Assembly (NCBI RefSeq): GCF_030035675.1
Contig: NC_084499.1
Span: forward strand, 17,308,239 to 17,372,238
Length of the DNA: 64,000 nucleotides
Direction: 5' to 3'
From: Rhineura floridana
Taxonomy: Eukaryota > Chordata > Lepidosauria > Squamata > Rhineuridae
The position numbers were made by a program, and so were the translations under genes. The notes under the pieces were generated by a model. It was not told the DNA's origin. It did no database searches and saw nothing but the letters and a program-made list of their open reading frames with translations. This document shows, piece by piece, positions 32,883 to 42,310 of the stretch; position 1 is the first letter of the stretch, and each line of letters starts with the position of its first letter.

Positions 32883-32977
32883 CAGTAGGACATGTTATTA
32901 AAGTGCTCGGTGAATTGGGTCAGGTTGGGGCTTTTTTCTTCGTTCTGTTCTTTCGCCCAAAGGAGAACTTCAGGGAT
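32883..32977 (-). CDS. RAPGEF1: RAPGEF1 exon, catalytic domain
   Basis: Ninety-five nt encoding IPEVLLWAKEQNEEKSPNLT and QFTEHFNNMSY, plus two bases of Trp. NLTQFTEHFNNMS is the conserved Rap/Ras-contact region of the family. Confidence 0.98.
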
Positions 32978-33189
32978 CTGAAAGGCAAGATAAAAAGACA
33001 CACAGAAGCTGACGGCGCGTTTTGCCACTAAAACGCCCAGCCATGCACAAGTTTCAGCGTGCTCCCCTTGAAACTGAAAGCTGGCCCAGACACATGGTTA
33101 AAATGAGCGGGGTATGTCGGGGGGGAGGGGAATGTTAAAAGCCACATTCCTACCCCTAGGAAATATAGACTGGAAGGAGGCAAGCCCAG

Positions 33190-33375
33190 GTCACACCTAC
33201 ACCTTAAAGAAATTTATACCACTATAACAGACATGTCTTCTCCCAAAGAATCCTGAGAATTGCAATTTGCCACCCACAGAGCTACAATTTCCAGCACCCT
33301 TAACAAACTACAGTTCTCAGGGTTCTTTGGGGAAAGCAATGTGCTTTAAATGTATGGCGTGGATGTGATCCCAGC
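33190..33375. mobile_element. ACTACAGTTCTCAG-type foldback MITE
   Basis: CCCAAAGAATCCTGAGAATT, AGAGCTACAATTTCCAG and ACTACAGTTCTCAGGGTTCT, then a TTTGGGG arm. Internal relative of the element at 7890. Confidence 0.6.
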
Positions 33376-33536
33376 GGGCAGCCCCCTCTGAGAGTGGATC
33401 ACTGGACTCACAGGAGCCTTCAAGTCACTTCATAAAATGCATTTCTCGTGGGACAGCAATGGTTCTCCAGTGGAACACGGTTTAAGTGTTGCTGGCACGA
33501 AAATTCTGGCCACGTCTGACACGTCATGTGCCATAC

Positions 33537-33621
33537 CTCAATCTTATAAAACAGCTCCGCATCCAGGAGGGTCAGCTGTTCCGCTATCTCGTGGCTGTGG
33601 AAATCATGGAGGGTCCCTGGC
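33537..33621 (-). CDS. RAPGEF1: RAPGEF1 exon, start of catalytic domain
   Basis: Eighty-five nt encoding PGTLHDFHSHEIAEQLTLLD and AELFYKIE. EIAEQLTLLD opens the CDC25 domain. Donor is GTATGG. Confidence 0.98.
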
Positions 33622-33997
33622 CTGGAAAAGGAATGAAAAAAAGGTGATGCCCAAAATCAGGAACTGAGCCTAGCATTTGGCAGCCTGAACAACTTGGTTT
33701 GCTTTCCCGTTTTCAGCCTCCCCAAGTTTCTAGTCATGTACATGTTCATGGGTGACATCTCAGAGGATTTCTTTCCAACGGGTGCTTGTGGGGGGATAGG
33801 GCTTCACCGCCTTGCCATTCAGCACCTCTCCCACCGACCCAAAGAATCCCAATTGCCTAGAAAAGCTGGACCTTGCAAGGGCTACACATTTTGCAAGAAG
33901 TATTTGTGCAAAATATACTTGGCAGCATCTTTGGCATCCTTGGTTTAGGATCCCCCCCCTTTTTTTGAGGGCACAGACCAAATCGTCCTCATCTCAC

Positions 33998-34183
33998 CTC
34001 GCTGCCACCCATCGAGCCGCAAGAGGTTTGATCGAGTTGGTGTATCGCAGCATTTTCTTCTGATCCACTTTGTCGAGGATGTTCTTGCGCAGGACCCGGG
34101 CGAGACTGAGCTCCCCGTTGCAGACCAAGCGGAAGACGAGATCCATGAGCAGCTTGAGGATCTCCTCCGTCAACTCCACCAAG
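33998..34183 (-). CDS. RAPGEF1: RAPGEF1 exon, REM domain
   Basis: One hundred and eighty-six nt encoding LVELTEEILKLLMDLVFRLV, CNGELSLARVLRKNILDKVD and QKKMLRYTNSIKPLAARWVA. The first part is identical to mammals as I recall it; the segment MLRYTNSIKPLAARW differs (human LLRCATSSQPLAARG). Flanks are TTTCTCAG and GTGAGAT. Confidence 0.97.
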
Positions 34184-34269
34184 CTGAGAAAGAAAAGAGA
34201 GAGGAGCCCGGGGCACATCTCCATCCGTCAGCTTCATGCTTGAAACCACTACACGTTTCGGTATATGCG

Positions 34270-34293
34270 CGCACACACACACACACACACACA
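34270..34293. repeat. (CA)n microsatellite
   Basis: Twelve CA units beside the RAPGEF1 REM exon. Confidence 0.9.
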
Positions 34294-34598
34294 GAGCATT
34301 GATAACCAGCACTTTAGGCTCTCAAGACTGCCTCAGAAAAATAAGTTCTAAGGTGGTCCCTGCTCTCAGGTACACAATCTAAAAAAGACACGGCACACGA
34401 GGAAAAAGGAATGGGAAGGATGAGGGAACAGCAAGCTCAAGCACAAGTTCTTTAAGTTAACAGCCAATGGTAGTGGTGGGTTCTGACTGACTTGCCCTTG
34501 ATAAAGAGCATCCCCCCCCAGGAAACACACTTCCCGGTCCCCACCCCCCGAGAGCAGATGCAGAAGTGGAGCTGGTGTCAATGTCCAGGACAGGGCAG

Positions 34599-34599
<1 letters not shown>

Positions 34600-34650
<51 letters not shown>

Positions 34651-34686
34651 ACTCACTCACTCTCACTCACACACACACACACACAC
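34600..34686. repeat. (CT)n-(CA)n compound microsatellite
   Basis: About 50 bp of CT, then TCAC tetranucleotides and a CA run: a polypyrimidine tract on the plus strand. Confidence 0.95.
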
Positions 34687-34765
34687 GTGTATGCATCCTA
34701 CACAAGCATAGAATTTAATATATGTTCTGCATCCTGAAAATGTGAGTTTGCATTTATTTTAAATC

Positions 34766-34895
34766 GCTAGTCCTCATGATCACAGGAGCAAAAGTTCAAC
34801 AGCCTGCTGGCTGTGTCTGTTCCAAAAGCACAGGGCCGTTTCTCAAAGCTGCTGTCCTTGTCACGTGGTTTAAAATGTGTGTTGCGAAGCAGCTA
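34766..34895 (+). repeat. CTAGTCCTCATGAT dispersed repeat, copy 1
   Basis: CGCTAGTCCTCATGATCACA, CTGGCTGTGTCTGTTCC and GGTTTAAAATGTGTGT match the copy at 36005-36135. No coding frame; family not recognised. Confidence 0.6.
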
Positions 34896-35154
34896 AATGG
34901 TGCTCGTCTAATAACTCGCCAATCGTCTAACGCATGTTTATTTCGCAGGAAATGCTTTGAAAAATACAGGCAGGCCGGGGAGAGCGTGTGAGGGGGCGAG
35001 TAGCAGCTTCTCACTTGCCCGGATTGTGGGGGCTTTTGCCGGGGTGGTGGTGGAATATACATCGTCCTGGGTATGGCATAGTGATGGGCATTTCGCTAGT
35101 GGAAAATCCACATAACTGTGCATGGAAAGAGAAGGATGGAAAAACCCCACTCAC

Positions 35155-35247
35155 CACAGCTCATCCACGACTCGGACTAGGACGAAGAAAGTGTTCTTGC
35201 TGACGCGCTTCTTAAAGGTGTCTGGGCAGTGGCAGAATTTCTCATAT
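35155..35247 (-). CDS. RAPGEF1: RAPGEF1 exon following the AT-AC intron
   Basis: Ninety-three nt encoding YEKFCHCPDTFKKRVSKNTF and FVLVRVVDEL. It begins A-TAT-GAG directly after GTAAC; no AG precedes it. The A completes the Arg codon begun by CG in the previous exon, restoring QYRYEKF. The stretch FCHCPD replaces mammalian FSPFAD. Donor is GTGAGTGG. Confidence 0.95.
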
Positions 35248-35384
35248 GTTACAGGAGAGTTAAAGGACTAACGAGATGCAGCCAAGTTGCAAAGACCAAA
35301 CCCGCGTGGAACGCCTTGAGACACGCCTCTCCCTGTTCTGAACCCTGAAGGGCAGCATTGCAGAGAAAGAGCTATATCTGGCCT

Positions 35385-35510
35385 CAGCAACCTGGCGCTA
35401 CTCCAGATGTTGTTGAGACTAGAACACCCATCAGCCTCAGTGAGCAAGGCCAATGCCCAGGGATGATGGGAGTTGTAGTCCAGCAACATCTGTAGGGTTG
35501 CAGGTTCCCT
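35385..35510. repeat. Palindromic MITE copy
   Basis: CAACCTGGCGCTACTCCAGA, CCCATCAGCCTCAGTGAGCA and GATGGGAGTTGTAGTCC with the end CAGCAACATCTGTAGG. It lies inside the AT-AC intron. Confidence 0.65.
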
Positions 35511-35534
35511 ATTCCTGGGCTATAGAAAAAATGT

Positions 35535-35705
35535 AAATGTACTGCCTTCAAGTTGATTCTGACTTATGGCGACCCTAAGAATAGGGTTTTCATGAGGCTG
35601 AGAGGCAGTGACTGGCCCAAGGTCACCCAGTGAGCTTCATGGCTGTGTGGGGATTCGAACCCTGGTCTCCCAGGTCCTAGTCCAACACCTTAACCACCAA
35701 CAAGG
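35535..35705 (-). mobile_element. Sauria-type SINE with BovB-like tail
   Basis: On the minus strand: tRNA-like head GTGGTTAAGGTGTTGGACTA, B-box GGTTCGAATCCCC, body CACTGGGTGACCTTGGGCC, and tail GGGTCGCCATAAGTCAGAAT / CAACTTGAAGGCAG. The tail equals the BovB/RTE end at 38907 and 58877. Lizard Sauria SINEs are known to have this construction. Confidence 0.8.
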
Positions 35706-36004
35706 CTTAAAAAACCAACCAACCGCTGCATTGTCCCCTCAGTTTCCAGCCTAACTCCACTCACCTAAGCTGCCCATTGTTTCCCCCTGTCCTGTCCTGC
35801 TTGCAAATGCTTCTGGCTCCTACATTCTCCAGTGCCCCTTCCTGTTCTCCAGTCTCTCTGCCTGCTTGGGCTTCTTCCGGGGTCTGCCACAGCCTCTCCC
35901 ACTGAGCTCACCAGCTCCTTTCCACTGAGACTTGCACCCTGCACTCCTGCTTGACGCGCCTGTATTCGTCCGCACCCAAGATCACCGCAAGAACAAAAGT
36001 CAGT

Positions 36005-36135
36005 CGCTAGTCCTCATGATTACAGGAGGAGAAGTTCCAACACAGCCTTCTGGCTGTGTCTGTGCTGAAGGCACAGCCCCACTTCCAGAGGCGCCATTCT
36101 TGTCATCCAGTTTAAAACCTGTGTGTCACAAAAAC
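36005..36135 (+). repeat. CTAGTCCTCATGAT dispersed repeat, copy 2
   Basis: CGCTAGTCCTCATGATTACA, CTGGCTGTGTCTGTGC and CCAGTTTAAAACCTGTGTGT mirror copy 1, 1.24 kb away, in the same orientation. Confidence 0.6.
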
Positions 36136-36634
36136 TGTAAACAGTGCAGATTTTAAGAAATCACATCCTGCAAGGCTTTTTCACCCCCCTTTCTCTGTCT
36201 TTTCTTTTTTTCAAAGGACTCGGTTCCTGCCTTCTGCGTGAGAGGAGAATATTGCTGTTGGAGGAAGGATTTACAGCTGGGAGGAGGGAGAGTGTGGAGA
36301 CTGCCATGCCCCATTAATCAGCAGCGGCAGGAGGGACCGTCTCTGGGCAGCAGGTGGCAGCGATGAGGCAGGCCTCAGGGCGGAGCAGCATCAGGCCTCC
36401 GGAATGTGCCGACACACGGATGGCAAACTGCAAGGGCACAGCACTCGCGTGGAGAATGTGGGCGGCTTCGGGGGAAAAAATGTATCGCCTTGGGAGAAAA
36501 GGCAGCAAGGATGCAATTCTCCAACGTGAAAGAACAGAATTGCTCATTGCATGCCCATGCAAATGGGGGGATGGAAGGCAAGACGGGCAGAGGGTGGCAA
36601 GAGACAGCCTCCTATCATTGTAGAAACATTAGGG

Positions 36635-36920
36635 GTGGGGAACCCTTTTCAGCTCGAGGGCCACATTTTCCCTCTCTGGGTGGCCTGCCGGGGGCCGCAT
36701 GCCAGTGGCGGGCAGAGCCAGAGGCAAAAGCAGGTGGACTAACTAATGCACCATAGGCTAGTTTCTGCACAGACACTCACACGCCCCTCGCTATCTTCCA
36801 TCCAGAGAAGCAAGAGGCAAAAGCACTCAAGGAGGGTGTGAGGAGTGTGGCCTGGGGAGAAGGGGTGTGGCTTTGCAGAGTTCCGAGGGTCAGGTAGAGA
36901 GACCTGGAGCACCACATTTG
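36635..36920. repeat. Dispersed GGGCCGCATGCCAGTGG repeat
   Basis: GAGGGCCACATTTTCCC, GGGGGCCGCATGCCAGTGGC and GAGCCAGAGGCAAAAGCAGG; the best copy of the family also seen at 3425. Confidence 0.55.
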
Positions 36921-37257
36921 GCATTATTCACTTACACCTATTAATTTCAGTGGGTTTACTCTGCGCGAAACCAGAGTACAGTAGAGATATCCCAACGTGG
37001 CATGGAGCAGAAGCGAGGCAGATCTGTTCTCCCGTCCATCAGCCACTTACAGCTTGCTACAAATGCCCCCCTTCCCACTTCCCAGTGCCGTCCACTAAGC
37101 TGGGCCTGAAGCCGCAGTCGGGGGTGCGTGGGAGGGGCTGGGCCAGCTGCTCTGCCCAGGAAGCCTGTCTGCATTCCGCGGCCTAGCAAATCTGTCTCGC
37201 GCAGACGGGAGGGATTCCTGCCAAGAAGCCATGATGCTACCAGCTGGAGTGCAAAAC

Positions 37258-37440
37258 GGGAAGCTGCCCTATACTGAGTCGCAAAGCAGGTCCATCTAAG
37301 CTCAGTGCTGTCTACACTGACTGGCAGGGGCTCTCTGGGGTTTGCGGTAGGTTCCCACCCCTACCTGGAGATGCTGTCGGGGACTGAGCCAGGGACCTTC
37401 TGCGTGCAAAGCAGATGCTCTGCCAGTTGAGCCGCAGAAG
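37258..37440 (-). mobile_element. tRNA-derived SINE copy
   Basis: Minus strand: CGGCTCAACTGGCAGAGCAT head, GGTCCCTGGCTCAGTCCCC, then GACAGCACTGAGCTTAGATG and a tail CAGTATAGGGCAGCTTCCC. It lies about 115 bp inside the AT-AC intron from its donor. Confidence 0.7.
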
Positions 37441-37552
37441 AAGGGATGGTCTTGCTGACACTGCTCTCAGCTGGCCAGGGACCCGTGTCTCTTGGGAGCA
37501 CAATGGGGGGCGGGGGCAAGAGAAGAGACTCTCTGGGCATTTGAAAGGATAT

Positions 37553-37637
37553 CGGTATTGCAGCTTTTTGATGAGGTCTTCGGGGGTGATGAACGTGCGG
37601 TAAGTCGTCAGGAAGGCTTCACAGTAGAGCACCAAAT
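37553..37637 (-). CDS. RAPGEF1: RAPGEF1 exon preceding the AT-AC intron
   Basis: Eighty-five nt encoding LVLYCEAFLTTYRTFITPED and LIKKLQY, ending CAATACCG. YCEAFLTTYRTFI is the diagnostic REM (RasGEF N) motif. The acceptor is CCTCACTAG. Confidence 0.97.
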
Positions 37638-37724
37638 CTAGTGAGGACGAGAGAGGGAGGAGAAGAGAAACAAACTGCCCGTCAATCAACTGGGTCTTCC
37701 AACAGGACCCCTTTCCCCAACATG

Positions 37725-37795
37725 GCGCCCTCTAGAACTTTTGGACTACAACTCCCATGGGCCCCAGCCAGCAAGGCTGCAACAGAAACACACAG
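37725..37795. repeat. Palindromic MITE half
   Basis: CGCCCTCTAGAACTTTTGGA and CTACAACTCCCATGGGCCCC; only one arm is clear. Confidence 0.45.
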
Positions 37796-37954
37796 TCTCT
37801 GTTTGCATGTGAAACCCAAACCGTGGTTTGGGGATCAGGACCAGGCACTCTCCCTCCTGCGCTCTTCCACGTGCCCCATTCCTCCCCTGGATCCTGGTTT
37901 TATTTCAAACTGGGAAGCCAGGGAAGGAATAGTAGCACATGAGTCTGCGGTCCA

Positions 37955-38200
37955 TTAGGGCAAGTGGAGCACCGCCCCACCAACCTCAGTCTGCCCTCAG
38001 CCAACGCCCACCGGCCTTGCCTTCTGACTTACAACCAGCCCAACGGAGTGGTGGCCCTGGCTGTCAGCTTCCTCTTCCTTAGTCTCAGTGTTGCCCTTGT
38101 AGAACTCAGCAGGAAGGTGGTGCAGGGCAAAACTAGAATTAGCTGGCTCTGCCTGTCATTTGCTTTGGCTCCACCTACCGTTGGGCTCCCTACCTTCTGC
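37955..38200. repeat. Dispersed CATTAGGGCAAGTGG repeat
   Basis: TCCATTAGGGCAAGTGGAGC and CAACCTCAGTCTGCCCTCAG recur near 38848 and 47270 in shorter form. Ends resemble hAT types (CAGTGG) but are not resolved here. Confidence 0.4.
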
Positions 38201-38674
38201 CCTGCCATTCCCAATGGCCACCAGGCACCACTGCTCTGAGCGACGTAAGGGGAGCCCCATGAAACAGAATACAAGCTCTGGCTGGCTGAAATTCTGGATT
38301 TTCCTCCATCCCAGGAGGAGGCCGCTGGAGGTTAACACAGCTGGCCTCGCTCTGTCCCTCAGCTCTGCCAAGAAATCTGCCTGGAGGGGAGGAAAACTTC
38401 CTCAACGTCTCTTGCCACTTGATTTATGAGCCCGGCTCAGCATGCTCCTAGCTGGAGGCTTCATTCATTAACCTTCAGTCGGCTCCGCAATGCTTGGGGA
38501 GCGCCGTATGACATCTTTGGCGCTCGTTTCACACCAACAATTTGGCAGGACAAAGCAAGGCAGCAAATATATAGCGAGTTAACACAAGATGAAGGGCTTG
38601 GTGATGGTGGGGGAACTCTCATGAGGATGAACTTCTTTTCAACCTCTCAGTAGTTCTTGTCTGCAAGGATGAGG

Positions 38675-38810
38675 GAACCTGAGGTCCTCCAGATGTAGAA
38701 GGACTCCAACCCCCATCAGACCCCCGCCATCCAGGCTGATGGTAAGGGATGATGGGAGCTGAAGTCCAGCCACATCCGGTGGGCAGCTGCCTAGCCACCC
38801 CTGCATTAAG
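38675..38810. repeat. Palindromic MITE copy
   Basis: CCTGAGGTCCTCCAGATG, CCCATCAGACCCCCGCCATC and GATGATGGGAGCTGAAGTCC. Confidence 0.6.
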
Positions 38811-38889
38811 GAAAGAACAACAAAGCATCGCTTGGCAGTGCAAACTGGTCCATTAGGGCAAATGGGATACTGGTCCATCAACCTCAGCC

Positions 38890-39185
38890 TATCTTCAGCC
38901 TTGTTGTTATATGTCTTCAAGTTGATTTCGACTTATGGCGACCCCATGAATCAGTGATCTCCAATAGCATCTGTTGTGAACCACCCTGTTCAGATCTTGT
39001 GAGTTCAGGTCTGTGGCTTCCTTTATGGAATCAATCCACCTCTTGTTTGGCCTTCCTCTTTTTCTACTCCCTTCTGTTTTTCCCAGCATTATTGTCTTTT
39101 CTAGGGAATTAGGTCTTCCAGTTATGTATCCAAAGTATGATAACCTCAGTTTTTTCAGTCTGCCACCACCTTAAGTTCTGACTTC
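38890..39185 (-). mobile_element. BovB/RTE LINE 3' fragment
   Basis: On the minus strand it encodes MLGKTEGSRKRGRPNKRWID, SIKEATDLNSQDLNRVVHNR and CYWRSLIHGVAISRN, a pattern typical of the BovB-type ORF C-terminus. It ends in the GGCGACCATAAGTCG-like tail. Confidence 0.75.
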
Positions 39186-39234
39186 AGTTTGAAATCTTTG
39201 GCTGCAGGCCTACTTCTCTTGGCTTGGCCCAGGG

Positions 39235-39355
39235 GTAGCTAATGTGGGGGCCCCCACTCCAGATGTTGCTGGACTATAATTCCCATCTTCCTTGGCTATC
39301 GGGCATGCTGACTGCTAGGCAATGGGAGTCTAACAACATCCAGAGGGCATCACAC
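39235..39355. repeat. Palindromic MITE copy
   Basis: CAGATGTTGCTGGACTATAA, TTCCCATCTTCCTTGGC and AACAACATCCAGAGGGC. Confidence 0.6.
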
Positions 39356-39439
39356 CATCTGTCCTTGGCTCAGCCACCTTCAAAACATTGTCCTTAATAA
39401 ATGGGCTGACAAAGATCAAATTGGCCACTTAGGCCAGCT

Positions 39440-39722
39440 CTTAGAGGGGCTTCATTTACTGGAAAAGCTTTACAGTCCTTGGTTCTTTTAATCCACCTCT
39501 TCACCCAGGCATTTTAATGTATTTTATGCTTTTTAATCTTATTTATTTTATTTCTAGTTTTCTTTTACTTTGTTTATATAATGTTTTATATTGTCTGCGC
39601 AATACACACTTGCTGTATTTTAAATATTGTGGTTTTATCATGTTGTACACCGCCCTGGGAGCTGCTAGCTATAGGGCGGTTTAGAAATGCAACTAAATAA
39701 ATAAATAAATAAATAAATAATA
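39440..39722 (+). mobile_element. L2-like LINE tail ending in (AAAT)n
   Basis: T-rich UTR, then GTACACCGCCCTGGGAGCTG and AGGGCGGTTTAGAAATGCAA, closing with seven AAAT units at 39694-39722. Confidence 0.6.
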
Positions 39723-39783
39723 AACCAAAGCTACCTTTTTCTTTGTGTCACATTTTAAGATTTTTAAGCTGTTCTGGTTGAAG

Positions 39784-39951
39784 CAGTGGCAGCTAGTAGG
39801 CTCCATGTCTGTGGGGCAGTGGAATCCGCTCCGGGTTTTAGTCTGAACTTTCAAGGACCTTTCAAAGATGCTGAAAGCTCCATCAAAGTTCAGACTAGAA
39901 CCCGGAGCGGATTCCACTGCCCCACCACCACAGAACCACCAGCCGCCACTG
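39784..39951. mobile_element. 168-bp foldback hAT-like MITE
   Basis: Arms of about 67 bp begin CAGTGGC at both ends. The inner 39 bp from GGGGCAGTGGAATCCG inward to CTGAACTTT is matched almost perfectly. Flanking 8-mers GGTTGAAG and GTATGAAG agree at 6 of 8 positions, compatible with an old hAT 8-bp target duplication. Confidence 0.75.
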
Positions 39952-40488
39952 GTATGAAGCCTCTTTCTATTCCGCTATTTTGAACAGCGCACAGTCAACA
40001 TTATTAAACAAGTGACAACCATCAAAACCATCGGTGGAAACACTGTACAACCAGACAAGACAAAACAAGTAAGTTTTCTATGTACTGATCTTTTTTTTAC
40101 GTGCTGATGTTATATACAAAAAATAAAAAGTTTTTAAAAATCGCTAAGTGGAAACAACTGGCAATATGCAAAAGAAAGAGAAAAAAATCTAGCAAGGTTC
40201 AGCTCATGGATGGAGGATGGGCACTGAAGAGTTAACACACTCTCACACACCCTGCACACAAACACACAGCTATAGCCGCTGCAGTGAATGTTACAGGAGC
40301 TTATCCAGTTTATGTCTTGTTTGACGGGAGCTAAACGGGATCCTCCTTTGCGTGCCACCACTCCTCTTGCCTCCGGAACCTATTAATCCTGCCTGCCTGC
40401 CCTGATCTGCAAAACGTATCAGCAACAAGTTCCACATTGGGAGTTTCTGGGCCACGTTGGTGGCAAGCCACGCTCGCTCCCACAATAC

Positions 40489-40564
40489 CTTTCCGATCGG
40501 TCTCTGTTGCGTGGACCAAGAGAATGTCCCCTGAGCCGCCCCGTACATCCGGTCCATCATCCCC
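40489..40564 (-). CDS. RAPGEF1: RAPGEF1 exon upstream of REM domain
   Basis: Seventy-six nt encoding GDDGPDVRGGSGDILLVHAT and ETDRK, identical to mammals as I recall the sequence. Flanks are ACTCACAG and GTATTGTG. Confidence 0.97.
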
Positions 40565-40595
40565 CTGTGAGTGAAACAAACAAAACAAAGGTCCA

Positions 40596-40835
40596 TAAGA
40601 ACTTAAGCAGAGGCTGGCTGCTGGATCAGGCCAGTGGCCCATCTAGTCCAGCCTCCGGTTCTCACAGTGGCCACCCAAATACCCTAATGGGAAGCCCACA
40701 AGCAGGACCCACCAAACAACAGCACTCTCTTCATTCACAGCTTCCATCACATTGTATTCAAGAGGCATACCGCTTCCCAACGATGGAGGGAGAGCAGAGC
40801 CATCATGGCTAGTAGCCATTGATACATTCCAGGCA
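40596..40835 (-). mobile_element. CR1-type LINE 3' UTR fragment
   Basis: TAAGAACTTAAGCAG at its end, then GGATCAGGCCAGTGGCCCAT and ACTAGCCATGATGGCT on the minus strand. It begins about 30 bp before the RAPGEF1 exon 40489-40564. Confidence 0.7.
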
Positions 40836-40847
40836 ACTTCAAAGGAA

Positions 40848-40960
40848 GATAAGGAACTGCCTTACACCAGGTCAGACCATTGGTCCATCTAGATCTATGT
40901 TGTCAACTCTCACCAAGAGAGCTCTCCAGGGCTTCAGAAGAGAGCCATTTCCAGTCCTCA
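40848..40960 (-). mobile_element. tRNA-derived SINE, truncated
   Basis: GGAACTGCCTTACACCAGGT and GTTGTCAACTCTCACCAAGA are the tail and body; the head is missing. Confidence 0.55.
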
Positions 40961-41035
40961 CCAAGTCTGGCACATTTGCCCTCGGGGATGCCACCAAGCT
41001 TGCTACATGTTCCCTAATTGGCTAGGATCACTCAT

Positions 41036-41260
41036 AGGAAACTGCCTTATACCACCGGGTTTATCTATCTCAGTGCTGTCTACACTGACTGGCAGTGGCT
41101 CTCCAAGGCTTCAGGCAGGGAGTCTCCTCCCAGTCTTACCTGGAGATGCCATCAGGGATTGAATGAATAAATAGGTTTATTGCAGTCATAGACCAGCATC
41201 AGTGCCATCAGGGATTGAACCTGGGACCTTCTGCAGGCAAAGCCAGTGCTCTTCGCCCCT
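41036..41260 (-). mobile_element. tRNA-derived SINE with an internal 39-bp insertion
   Basis: GGAAACTGCCTTATACCACC tail, GCTGTCTACACTGACTGGCA body, and the head CCTGGGACCTTCTGCAGG. A 39-bp insert at 41164-41202 is bracketed by the 17-bp direct repeat TGCCATCAGGGATTGAA. Confidence 0.75.
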
Positions 41261-41879
41261 CCCTTCTCCTTTTGGGGATCCAAATTCCCCGTGCCTGAAC
41301 AGACTCGTAAGTCACACCAAAATTCTTTGCATTGTGCGAGATACCAGTGCAAGATGAGTCTTGAGCTGGGGCGGGGAGTCTGGGCTTCCTAAAGCAGTGC
41401 AAGTGACCTCCGGCCAAAATCTGATTTTGTTGCATCAGACTAAAGGGGGCAGAGATCTCTGAACTCTTAGGTTTGCAGTGAGAAGGAAAAGGCATGCCCT
41501 CCAAGGGTCACTGGAGGCAACATGGGGGTCAGTATGAGCAGGCTTCAACGTACCATGAGCCGAAACATGTCCCAGATCCCACCACCACTAGGCAGTTATC
41601 CAGATTTTAGAGGCACTCATCAGAAGGCTCAGTGACGAGGATTAACAACAAGGGGGTTATCTGGAAGGCCAGTGGAAATCCCAGAAAGATGGAGAGATTA
41701 CTTTTAACATAGGTTGCTCTGAAAGCCTGGGGCCACCTGAACCCTGGCTGCCTGCCGCGATTGGCCTAGGACTAGGGATGGCTGTCCACAGACCTGCAGG
41801 CTGAATGAAGGCCCCGACAGCATTTCAAATTTTTATCAAGGTGTGGTTCATTGATAGTTTGAGATGTTTAGACAGCATG

Positions 41880-42060
41880 GCACAAGCTGCCTCAGAACGG
41901 AGTGGACTCTCCTTGGTTAGATGTTTTTAAGCAGAGGCTAGATGCCCACCTATCCAGGATGTTGTTGCAACAGTGGGTTTCCTGCATGGCTGGGGGTTTG
42001 GACTAGATGACCTCTGAGATCCCTTCCATCTCCACGACATGACAGCCCAGGCACACTAAT
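41880..42060 (+). mobile_element. CR1 LINE 3' fragment
   Basis: TAAGCAGAGGCTAGATGCCC, GGGTTTGGACTAGATGACCT and ATCCCTTCCATCTC are the CR1 3' region; the terminal octamers are lost. Confidence 0.6.
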
Positions 42061-42114
42061 ACAAACCTCAAGCTCCTAAAACTGCAATGACTTATTTGTA
42101 AGAGGACCCAGCTC

Positions 42115-42310
42115 TAAGAAGAGCTCTGCTGGATCAAAACAAAGGACGATCTAAGTCCACCATCCTGTTTCCAACAGAGGATAGCCAAATGCTTCTGGGC
42201 AGCCCACAAGCAGGCCATGAAACCAATGGTCCCGCCCTGATTGTGTTGTCTCTGCCAGCAGCTGGCACTCAGTGATATACTGCCTTGAACATGAAGGTTC
42301 TAGTTAGCAA
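42115..42310 (-). mobile_element. LINE/SINE 3' fragment
   Basis: AAGAGCTCTGCTGGATCAAA and ACCATCCTGTTTCCAACAGA with GCCCACAAGCAGGCCATGA, a CR1-related 3' region in reverse. Confidence 0.5.

Larger units (their letters stand above)
35248..37552 (-). other. Probable U12-type AT-AC intron of RAPGEF1
   Basis: Intron starts ATATCCTTT, identical to the U12 AT-AC donor consensus, and ends GTAAC. A branch-site-like CCTTTAAC has its second A at 35260, 12 nt from the acceptor, in the 10-16 nt range of U12 introns. No GT-AG pair at this position preserves the conserved QYRYEKF reading. The intron contains SINE and MITE copies. Confidence 0.88.

Noticed and set aside
40291-40488. Coding extension of the RAPGEF1 exon at 40489
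   Set aside because: The expected donor GTATTGTG ends the exon after ETDRK and the downstream open frame has no similarity to C3G.
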